A stretch of DNA of 64,000 nt from Variovorax sp. OK212. GTDB lineage: Bacteria > Pseudomonadota > Gammaproteobacteria > Burkholderiales > Burkholderiaceae_C. The notes under the pieces were generated by a model that worked only from the letters and a program-made list of their open reading frames with translations, did not search any database and was not told the origin of the DNA. A program made the translations under genes and the position numbers. The DNA lies in assembly GCF_900112425.1 (NCBI RefSeq), contig NZ_FOLP01000005.1, positions 429,289 through 493,288 of the forward strand, in the 5' to 3' direction. Positions 33,013 through 39,884 of this stretch are shown in pieces (the stretch's first letter is position 1; each line of letters opens with the position of its first letter).

Positions 33013-34203
33013 ATGAGCGATCCAACACCGGGTTGGTGGCGCCGCACGGGCATCGACCTGCGGCTGATCCTGATGTGCTTGCTGCTGGTCGTCATGGCGG
33101 TGGTGTTCAGCGTCATGTCGGACGGCGTGTTCCTCTCGCCCGAGAACCTCTACAACGTCGCGCAGCAGACGGCCGTGGTCGGCATCGTGTCGACCGTCAT
33201 GGTGCTGATCATCGTGGCACGCCACATCGACCTGTCGGTCGGCTCGGTGATGGGCTTCGTGGGCGTGCTCATCGCCTACCTGCAGTACACCTCGGGCTGG
33301 TCGTGGCCCACGGCCTGCCTCGCGGGGCTCGCGGTGGCGCTGCTGGTGTCCATCTACCAGGGCTGGCTCACGGCGATGCTGGGCGTGCCGTCGTTCGTGG
33401 TCACGCTGGGCGGCCTCATGTCGTTCCGCGGCGCGGCCTTCCTGGTGGCCGACGGCAAGACGCAGCCGGTGAACGACGAGTTCTTCCAGCGCCTGGGCGG
33501 CGGCTACGACGGCGGCATCGGCGTCACCGCGAGCTGGGTGATCGCGGGTCTGGTGGCGCTGGTGCTGTTCGCGCGCATGGTCCAGAAGCGCCGCGCGCGC
33601 GCCCGCCACGAGATGCCCAACGAGCCGCTGTGGCTCGAGCTGCTGCTCACGGCGGTGCCGGCGGCGGTGGTGATCGGCTTCGCGGCGGTCATGAACCACT
33701 ACAAGATCGATTCGAAGGACGCGCCGCAGGGCATCCCGATCCCGGTGCTCATCTGGGCGGCGGTGGCCATCGTGCTGTCGTTCATCGTGCACCGCACGCG
33801 CTTCGGCCGCTACATCTTCGCGATGGGCGGCAACCCCGACGCAGCGGCGCTGGTGGGCATTCCGGTCAAGCGCGTCACGCTGATGCTGTTCGCGCTGCTG
33901 GCGGTGCTGGTGACCATCGCGGCCATCGTGTCGATCGCGCGGCTCAACGCGGGCACCAACTCGCTGGGCAACGGCATGGAGCTGTACGTGATCGCGGCGG
34001 CCGTCATCGGCGGCACGGCGCTGGCGGGCGGCAGCGGCTCGATCTTCGGCTCGGTGCTGGGCGCGCTCATCATGCAGTCGCTGGACAGCGGCATGCTGCT
34101 GCTGGACGTGCCCATCGGCAAGCGCATGGTCATCATCGGCCAGGTGCTGATCGTGGCCGTGGTGTTCGACGTGCTGTACCGGCGCAAGTTCGGGGAGAAC
34201 TGA
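33013..34203 (+). CDS. xylH: xylose ABC transporter permease
   Basis: A 396-residue membrane protein of the ribose/xylose permease family with about ten hydrophobic segments (e.g. LMCLLLVVMAVVFSVMSDGV). The family blocks ARHIDLSVGSVMGFVGVL, GVPSFVVTLGGLMSFRGAAF and MGGNPDAAALVGIPVKRVTL are present. The C-terminus GTALAGGSGSIFGSVLGALI is typical. It lies 192 bp after xylF and 1 bp before xylG. Confidence 0.92.
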   Translation: MSDPTPGWWRRTGIDLRLILMCLLLVVMAVVFSVMSDGVFLSPENLYNVAQQTAVVGIVSTVMVLIIVARHIDLSVGSVMGFVGVLIAYLQYTSGWSWPTACLAGLAVALLVSIYQGWLTAMLGVPSFVVTLGGLMSFRGAAFLVADGKTQPVNDEFFQRLGGGYDGGIGVTASWVIAGLVALVLFARMVQKRRARARHEMPNEPLWLELLLTAVPAAVVIGFAAVMNHYKIDSKDAPQGIPIPVLIWAAVAIVLSFIVHRTRFGRYIFAMGGNPDAAALVGIPVKRVTLMLFALLAVLVTIAAIVSIARLNAGTNSLGNGMELYVIAAAVIGGTALAGGSGSIFGSVLGALIMQSLDSGMLLLDVPIGKRMVIIGQVLIVAVVFDVLYRRKFGEN

Positions 34204-34204
34204 C

Positions 34205-35056
34205 ATGGCCACCGACAACCTCAGGAACACAGACGCCTCCAGGCCGCTGGTCGAGCTGAAGGACATCCGCAAGTCCTTCGGCGGCGTCAAGGCCGTGGAC
34301 GGCGTGAGCGTGAACCTCTACCCCGGCGAAGTGGTCGCGCTGCTGGGCCACAACGGCGCGGGCAAGTCCACGCTGATGAAGATGCTCGCGGGCGCCTACC
34401 CCATCGACGCGGGCGACACGCTCATCGCGGGCGAGAAGGTCAACATCCGCACGCCCGCCGAAGCGCAGGCGCAGGGCATCGAGACCATCTACCAGACGCT
34501 GGCGCTGGCCGACAACCTCGACTCGGTGGCCAACCTGTTCCTGGGCCGCGAGAAGATGACGGCCTGGAACACACTGGACGACCACTTCATGGAAGTGCAG
34601 GCGCGCAAGGTGTTCCAGCGCCTGAACAAGAACTTCAGCAACATCCGCATCCCGGTGCGGCGCCTTTCGGGTGGGCAGCGGCAGGTGGTGGCCATTTCGC
34701 GCGCGCTGTATTTCAACGCGCGCATCCTCATCATGGACGAGCCCTGCGCGGCGCTGGGCCCCGAGGAAACCGCGATGGTCGGGCGCCTGGTGAAGCAGCT
34801 GAAGGACGACGGCGTGGGCATCTTCCTGATCACGCACGACATGCCCGACGTGTTCTCGCTGAGCGACCGGCTCGCGGTGATGAAGAACGGCAAGCTGGTG
34901 GGCACCTACCGCACCGCGGACGTGACCGAGGACGAAGTGCTCGGAATGATCATTGCGGGCAAGCGGCCCGAGGGCAAGGCGCAGGCGCCGCACGCCATCA
35001 CCGCGGCCACTGGCGCCACTGGCGCCACTGGCGCCACTGTCACTGCCACGGCCTGA
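34205..35056 (+). CDS. xylG: sugar ABC transporter ATP-binding protein, single domain
   Basis: A 283-residue protein with one ABC cassette: Walker A GHNGAGKST, Q-loop TIYQTLALADNL, signature RLSGGQRQVV, Walker B LIMDEPCAALG and switch His (LITHD). Classical XylG has two cassettes and about 510 residues; this one matches the single-cassette FrcA-type subunits. The C-terminus ends in repeated Gly-Ala-Thr (from 9-bp DNA repeats near 35011-35040). It starts 1 bp after xylH, and its stop is followed after one base by the ROK GTG start. Confidence 0.88.
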   Translation: MATDNLRNTDASRPLVELKDIRKSFGGVKAVDGVSVNLYPGEVVALLGHNGAGKSTLMKMLAGAYPIDAGDTLIAGEKVNIRTPAEAQAQGIETIYQTLALADNLDSVANLFLGREKMTAWNTLDDHFMEVQARKVFQRLNKNFSNIRIPVRRLSGGQRQVVAISRALYFNARILIMDEPCAALGPEETAMVGRLVKQLKDDGVGIFLITHDMPDVFSLSDRLAVMKNGKLVGTYRTADVTEDEVLGMIIAGKRPEGKAQAPHAITAATGATGATGATVTATA

Positions 35057-35057
35057 C

Positions 35058-36275
35058 GTGACGACCATCGGCGACCAGCAGCTGCTCAAGCGCATGAACC
35101 GCAGCGTGCTGCTGCGCCTGCTGCGCGCGCAGCCCGGCCTCTCGCGCGCGCGCCTGGCCGCCGAGAGCGGCCTCACCAAGTCGACCGTGAGCCTGCTGGT
35201 GCGCGAGCTGATCGACGAAGACTGGCTCAGCGAAGGCGGCACCGCGGTGGCCGACGGGCTCGGCCGGCCGTCGACGCCGCTGCGGATCAACGTCGGCGTG
35301 CGTGCGCTCATGGGCGTGGAGATCGCCGTCGAGACGGTGCGCCTGGTGTGCGTGTCGCTGCAGGGCGAGGTGCTGTATGCGGACACGCATGCGCTCACCG
35401 ACGGCTCGCCGGCCGGCGTGTGTGCGCAGGTGGCGCGCATGGCCGCCGCCGCCAACGCGCAACTCAAGAAGGGCGGGCTGCGCGTGTCGAGCATCGGCGT
35501 GTGCGTGCCCGGCGCGGTGGACGACTGCACCGGCGTCGTGCGCTTCGCGCCCAATCTCGGCTGGCGCAACGTGAGCCTGCTGCCGGCGCTCGAAGAGGCC
35601 TTTGCCGCCGTCGGCCTGCCGGGCGTCACGGTGCAGTTGCAGAACGATGCCGATGCGGCCGTGCTCGGCGAGTACGAGTTCGTCGCGAGCGAATACAAGC
35701 TCGCTGCCAATGAAAACAAGCTCGCCTCCAATGAAAATAAGCTCGCCTCCGGCGAGGGCGAAGACCCTCTGATCTTCGTCAACTGCGACGTGGGCGTGGG
35801 CGCCGGCGTGGTGCTGAACGACCGGCTCTTCACGGGCGCGCAAGGCATGGCCGGCGAGATCGGCCACACCATCCTCGAGCTCGACGGGCCGCTGTGTTCG
35901 TGCGGGCGGCGCGGTTGCGCCGAGGCCTTCTTCGGTTCGCGCGTGCTGGAGCGCGAGGGCGCCGACACGCAGCGCGCCGCCGCGTTCTTCGGCGTGCTGC
36001 TGCAGAACCTGTGGGTCACTTTCAATCCACGCGCCATCGTGCTCGGCGGCAAGGCCTGCGCCGAGCACCGCGGCTTTGCGCAGGCCGCGTTCGAGAGCGT
36101 CAAGCGCCATGCCGACGGCGCGGGCATGCCCGCGCCCGCCCTGCGCACCGCGCGCTACGACGAGCTGGCGCCCGCCGTGGGCGCGGCGGCATTGGCGTTG
36201 CACGAGTACCTGCGGCCGCTGCAGCCCGACGCGAAGGCGCGCCGCGCGCGGGCGTTGGCGCGCGCGGTGGCCTGA
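35058..36275 (+). CDS. xylR: ROK-family transcriptional regulator, XylR-like
   Basis: A 405-residue ROK repressor starting at GTG (TTIGDQQLLKRMNRSVLLRL). The N-terminal winged helix is RARLAAESGLTKSTVSLLVR. The ROK domain has NDADAAVLGEYEF, VNCDVGVGAGVVLNDRLFTG and the zinc motif GHTILELDGPLCSCGRRGCAE. Four 7-residue repeats (EYEFVAS, EYKLAAN, ENKLASN, ENKLASG) are inserted after the NDAD segment. It closes the xyl operon and probably binds the 31719-31745 operator. A GC-rich hairpin overlaps its stop and that of the convergent regulator. Confidence 0.88.
   Translation: MTTIGDQQLLKRMNRSVLLRLLRAQPGLSRARLAAESGLTKSTVSLLVRELIDEDWLSEGGTAVADGLGRPSTPLRINVGVRALMGVEIAVETVRLVCVSLQGEVLYADTHALTDGSPAGVCAQVARMAAAANAQLKKGGLRVSSIGVCVPGAVDDCTGVVRFAPNLGWRNVSLLPALEEAFAAVGLPGVTVQLQNDADAAVLGEYEFVASEYKLAANENKLASNENKLASGEGEDPLIFVNCDVGVGAGVVLNDRLFTGAQGMAGEIGHTILELDGPLCSCGRRGCAEAFFGSRVLEREGADTQRAAAFFGVLLQNLWVTFNPRAIVLGGKACAEHRGFAQAAFESVKRHADGAGMPAPALRTARYDELAPAVGAAALALHEYLRPLQPDAKARRARALARAVA
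35670..35753 (+). repeat. four in-frame 21-bp repeats inside the ROK gene
   Basis: Units run 35670-35690, 35691-35711, 35712-35732 and 35733-35753. They encode heptads ending in S/N/G with a conserved E-(Y/N)-(K/E)-(L/F)-(A/V)-(A/S)-x pattern. Copies three and four are the most alike at DNA level. The repeats expand a loop of the ROK domain. Confidence 0.85.
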
Positions 36276-36295
36276 GCCGGCCCGGGCCTGGCCGG

Positions 36296-37558
36296 TCAGC
36301 TCGGCGCGGCTTCTTCGGCGTCGGCCTCGCCGTCGCTCCATGCACGCAGGCGCCGGTACAGCGTGCCGCGCGACACGCGCAGCTGCCGCGCCGCCTGCGA
36401 CACGTTGCCGCCGTGCGCGGCAAGCGTCTCCTCGATCAGCTTGCGGCTGTGCTCGCTCAGCGTTTCCGCATGCGGCGCGGGGCCGCTCCCGTCCGCGGGC
36501 GCACCGGCGTCGAGGGCAGGCGCGTCCGCATGGCGTTCGATGGCGATAGGCGCCGCCTCCGCGGGCACCGCCACCGCATGCCGGAAGTCCGTGCCGTCGG
36601 GGCTCTTCAGGTGCGCCTGCACCCACACGCCCAGGCCGCTCGCAAGCCGCAGCGGTTGCGCCGCCTCGCGCCGCCCGAGCCGCAGCAGGCTGGCAAGGTC
36701 GTGGCCCAGCAGGCACTCGACGTCGCGCTCGTCCGCCGCCTCGGGCAGCCGCCCCAGCAACCGCGCGCCGGCGTTGTTGAGCCACGCGATGGTGCCGTCG
36801 GGCGCGATGCCCGCGAGCGCCTCCAGCGGCGTGCCCAGCAGCGTGGGGCTGGCCTGGAAGCGCAGGATCAGGTGGTCGCGCGACTGCGCCTGCAGCAGCC
36901 GGTTCTCGATGGTGGTGGCATAGAGCGCCACCATCGACGCCGCATCGAAGCCGAAGCGCCGCGCCTCCACCGTGAGGTCGAGCACGCCGGCCAGCTCGCC
37001 CGTCACGCCGCGGATCGGCGCGGCCGCGCATTGCATGTGGCACAGCACGTCGAAGTAGTGCTCGGCGCCGTCGACGGTGCAGGCCTGCCCGGTGGACGCC
37101 ACGATGCCCGGCGCCGTGGTGCCGACCACCTGCTCGGAGATGTTCACGCCCACGCGCGCGGTCTTGCGCAGCACCGGCTGGTGCGCGGCGGCGGGCTGGT
37201 GGGTGACGTGCACCAGCACGCCGTCGCTGTCGGTGAGGATCACGCGGCAGTCGGTGCCCGCGAGCGCGTGCTCCATCTGCACCAGCTCCTTGCGCGCCAC
37301 CTCGAGCAGCTCGCGGTTGCGCGCCAGCGTGGCGTGCAGCCGGCTCGGCGTGACCGTGTCGAAGGGCACGATGCGCTGGCGGTCGGCATGCGTGCGGCTG
37401 CAGCGCATCCACGACTGGATCACCGCCTCGCCGATGAGGCCCGAGGGGCGCACGCCTTCCTCGAAGAACTGCTGCCGCGCGAGCGCCACGCGCTGCGCGG
37501 GCGTGCTGGCGAAGAGCTGGCGCGGCGCATCCGGCGTGCCGATTCTGTCGAGGGTCAT
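36296..37558 (-). CDS. GAF-PAS-Fis transcriptional regulator without AAA+ domain
   Basis: A 420-residue regulator of the AcoR type. The N-terminal region (GEAVIQSWMRCSRTHADRQR) leads into a GAF domain (NISEQVVGTTAPGIVASTGQ, CAAAPIRGVTGELAGVLDLT). Then comes a PAS-like segment (LAGIAPDGTIAWLNNAGARL) and a C-terminal Fis-type helix-turn-helix (NVSQAARQLRVSRGTLYRRL). The AAA+ sigma-54 activation domain normally between them is missing. It is divergent to the PQQ dehydrogenase, with a TGTTCC-N5-GGAACA palindrome in between, so it probably regulates that gene. Confidence 0.85.
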   Translation of the reverse strand: MTLDRIGTPDAPRQLFASTPAQRVALARQQFFEEGVRPSGLIGEAVIQSWMRCSRTHADRQRIVPFDTVTPSRLHATLARNRELLEVARKELVQMEHALAGTDCRVILTDSDGVLVHVTHQPAAAHQPVLRKTARVGVNISEQVVGTTAPGIVASTGQACTVDGAEHYFDVLCHMQCAAAPIRGVTGELAGVLDLTVEARRFGFDAASMVALYATTIENRLLQAQSRDHLILRFQASPTLLGTPLEALAGIAPDGTIAWLNNAGARLLGRLPEAADERDVECLLGHDLASLLRLGRREAAQPLRLASGLGVWVQAHLKSPDGTDFRHAVAVPAEAAPIAIERHADAPALDAGAPADGSGPAPHAETLSEHSRKLIEETLAAHGGNVSQAARQLRVSRGTLYRRLRAWSDGEADAEEAAPS

Positions 37559-37609
37559 GGGTTCGTTGCCTCCCTGCGTGGGGTCGGGGGTCGGGACCAA
37601 CGCTGAATG

Positions 37610-37626
37610 TGTTCCGCAATGGAACA
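37610..37626. promoter_or_regulatory. palindromic activator site upstream of the PQQ dehydrogenase
   Basis: TGTTCC-GCAAT-GGAACA, a perfect 6-bp inverted repeat, lies 77 bp upstream of the PQQ dehydrogenase start and 52 bp from the divergent regulator start. It resembles the upstream activating sites bound by Fis-type AcoR-like regulators. No clear sigma-54 -24/-12 promoter was found nearby. Confidence 0.65.
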
Positions 37627-37702
37627 GCATCGGACTGGGGAAATCCCCAAGATGAACGCGAAGCCCGTGCGGAAGATCCTTGCGGCACAAAGGAGACCTG
37701 CG

Positions 37703-39832
37703 ATGACAAAAACACACTCCGGGCTGCGGATGCTCGCCGGCGCATTGTTGTGCCTGGGCGTATCGACCGCGGCCACGGCCCAGAACGCACCAGGCGCACC
37801 AGGCGCACAAGATCGCGCGGCGGCCGCGGCGAAACGCGTCGACGGCAACTTCATCCGCGCCAACGCGGCGCAGAAGACGCCCGACTGGCCCAGCATCGGC
37901 CTGGACTATTCGGAGTCGCGTTTCAGCAAGCTCGACCAGGTCAACGCCGGCAACGTGAAGCAGCTGGGCCTGGTCTGGTCGTACAACCTCGAGTCGACGC
38001 GCGGCGTGGAAGCCACGCCGCTGGTGGTGGACGGCATCATGTACGTCACCGCCTCGTGGAGCGTGGTGCACGCGATCGACACGCGCACCGGCCAGAAGCT
38101 GTGGACCTTCGACCCCGAGGTCGACAAGTCCAAGGGCTTCAAGGGCTGCTGCGACGTGGTGAACCGCGGCGTGGCGCTGTACGAGGGCAAGGTCTACGTG
38201 GCGGCCTACGACGGCCGCCTGATCGCGCTCGACGCGGCCACCGGCCAGAAGGTCTGGGAGAAGGACACGCTCGCGGGCCAGAAGGGCAGCTACACCATCA
38301 CCGGCGCGCCGCGCGTGTTCAAGGGCAAGGTCATCATCGGCAACGGCGGCGCCGAGTACGGCGTGCGCGGCTTCGTCACCGCCTACGACGCGAAGACCGG
38401 CGACCAGAAGTGGCGCTGGTTCGTGGTGCCGGGCGACCCGGCCAAGCCCTTCGAGGACGCTTCCATGGCCAAGGCCGCCAAGACCTGGGACCCCGGCAGC
38501 AAGTACTGGGAAGCCGGCGGCGGCGGCACCGCGTGGGACAGCTTCGCCTTCGACCCCGAGCTCAACCTGATGTACGTGGGCACCGGCAACGGCTCGCCGT
38601 GGTCGCACAAGGCGCGCAGCCCCAAGGGCGGCGACAACCTCTACCTGGGCTCGGTGGTGGCGCTCGACCCCGACACCGGCAAGTACAAGTGGCACTACCA
38701 GGAGACGCCCGGCGACAACTGGGACTACACCTCCACGCAGTCGATGATCCTGGCCGACGTGAAGGTCGCGGGCAAGGCGCGCAAGGTGCTGCTGCACGCG
38801 CCGAAGAACGGCTTCTTCTTCGTGATCGACCGCACCAACGGCAAGTTCATCTCGGCGAAGAACTTCACCGAGGTGAACTGGGCCACGGGCTACGACAAGA
38901 ACGGCCGGCCCATCGAGGTCGCGTCCGCGCGCGACGGCACCAAGCCCAACGACGCCATTCCGGGCCCGTTCGGCGCGCACAACTGGCACCCGATGTCGTT
39001 CAACCCGCAGACCGGCCTGGCCTACCTGCCCTCGCAGCACGTGCCGATCAACCTGATGGACGACAAGGACTGGAAGTTCAACGAGGACGTGCCGGGCCGC
39101 CCGCACGCGGGCCTGGGCTGGAACCTGGCCAAGTTCGCCAACGTGGAGCCGCCGAAGAGCAAGCCCTCGGGCCGCCTCGTCGCCTGGGACCCGGTGGCGC
39201 AAAAGGAGGCGTGGGGCGTGGACTACGTGTCGCCGTGGAACGGCGGCACGCTCAGCACGGCGGGCAACCTGGTGTTCCAGGGCACGGCCGACGGCCGCCT
39301 GCTGGCCTACAACGCGAAGACCGGCGAGAAGCTCTGGGAAACGCCCACCGGCACCGGCGTGGTGGCGGCGCCCTCGACCTACATGGTGGACGGCAAGCAG
39401 TACGTGTCGGTGGCCGTGGGCTGGGGCGGCGTGTACGGCCTGGCGCAGCGCGCCACCGAGAAGCAGGGGCCGGGCACGGTCTACACCTTCGCGGTGGGCG
39501 GCACGGCCAAGATGCCCGACTTCGTGGAGTACCGCATGGCCAAGCTGGTGCAGGGCGTGAAGTACGACCCCGCCAAGGTCCAGGCCGGCACCATGCTCTA
39601 CGTGAGCAACTGCGTGTTCTGCCACGGCGTGCCGGGCGTGGACCGCGGCGGCAACATTCCCAACCTCGGTTACCTGGACGCGGCCTACATCGAGAACCTC
39701 GACAAGTTCATCCTGAAGGGCCCGGCCATGGCGCGCGGCATGCCGGACTTCACCGGCAAGCTCTCGGGCGACGACATCGAGAGCATCAAGGCCTTCATCC
39801 AGGGGACGGCGGACGCCGTCCGGCCGAAGTAG
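37703..39832 (+). CDS. PQQ-dependent quinohaemoprotein alcohol dehydrogenase
   Basis: A 709-residue periplasmic type II alcohol dehydrogenase. A signal peptide (GLRMLAGALLCLGVSTAATA) precedes an eight-bladed PQQ beta-propeller. It has the vicinal disulphide CC in GFKGCCDVVNRG, tryptophan-docking repeats and the GTGNGSPW catalytic region. A C-terminal cytochrome c domain binds haem with CVFCH at about residue 635, passing electrons to a periplasmic acceptor. AAGGAGACCTGCG precedes the ATG. No pqq synthesis genes are in the window. Confidence 0.92.
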   Translation: MTKTHSGLRMLAGALLCLGVSTAATAQNAPGAPGAQDRAAAAAKRVDGNFIRANAAQKTPDWPSIGLDYSESRFSKLDQVNAGNVKQLGLVWSYNLESTRGVEATPLVVDGIMYVTASWSVVHAIDTRTGQKLWTFDPEVDKSKGFKGCCDVVNRGVALYEGKVYVAAYDGRLIALDAATGQKVWEKDTLAGQKGSYTITGAPRVFKGKVIIGNGGAEYGVRGFVTAYDAKTGDQKWRWFVVPGDPAKPFEDASMAKAAKTWDPGSKYWEAGGGGTAWDSFAFDPELNLMYVGTGNGSPWSHKARSPKGGDNLYLGSVVALDPDTGKYKWHYQETPGDNWDYTSTQSMILADVKVAGKARKVLLHAPKNGFFFVIDRTNGKFISAKNFTEVNWATGYDKNGRPIEVASARDGTKPNDAIPGPFGAHNWHPMSFNPQTGLAYLPSQHVPINLMDDKDWKFNEDVPGRPHAGLGWNLAKFANVEPPKSKPSGRLVAWDPVAQKEAWGVDYVSPWNGGTLSTAGNLVFQGTADGRLLAYNAKTGEKLWETPTGTGVVAAPSTYMVDGKQYVSVAVGWGGVYGLAQRATEKQGPGTVYTFAVGGTAKMPDFVEYRMAKLVQGVKYDPAKVQAGTMLYVSNCVFCHGVPGVDRGGNIPNLGYLDAAYIENLDKFILKGPAMARGMPDFTGKLSGDDIESIKAFIQGTADAVRPK

Positions 39833-39843
39833 CCGGCAGCCTG

Positions 39844-39871
39844 AAAAAAGGGGAGGGCGCTTGCGCCCCTT
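39844..39871 (-). terminator. terminator between the convergent PQQ and exported-protein operons
   Basis: GGGCGC (39855-39860) and GCGCCC (39863-39868) form a hairpin. Reading the minus strand it is followed by CTCCCC and a run of six T (39844-39849). It lies 14 bp past the end of the minus-strand 821-residue gene and 12 bp past the plus-strand stop. Confidence 0.65.
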
Positions 39872-39884
39872 GCCCTTGCCTTGC

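Noticed and set aside
31246..34290. A 1014-codon minus-strand open frame across xylF and xylH
   Set aside because: It runs antisense to clearly real genes, has no family features in the upper part, and results from codon bias in GC-rich DNA. Only its last 89 codons (31246-31515) look like a gene.
36296..39625. A 1109-codon minus-strand frame across the regulator and the PQQ dehydrogenase
   Set aside because: Only the first 420 codons from 37558 downward match a regulator; the rest is antisense to the PQQ dehydrogenase.
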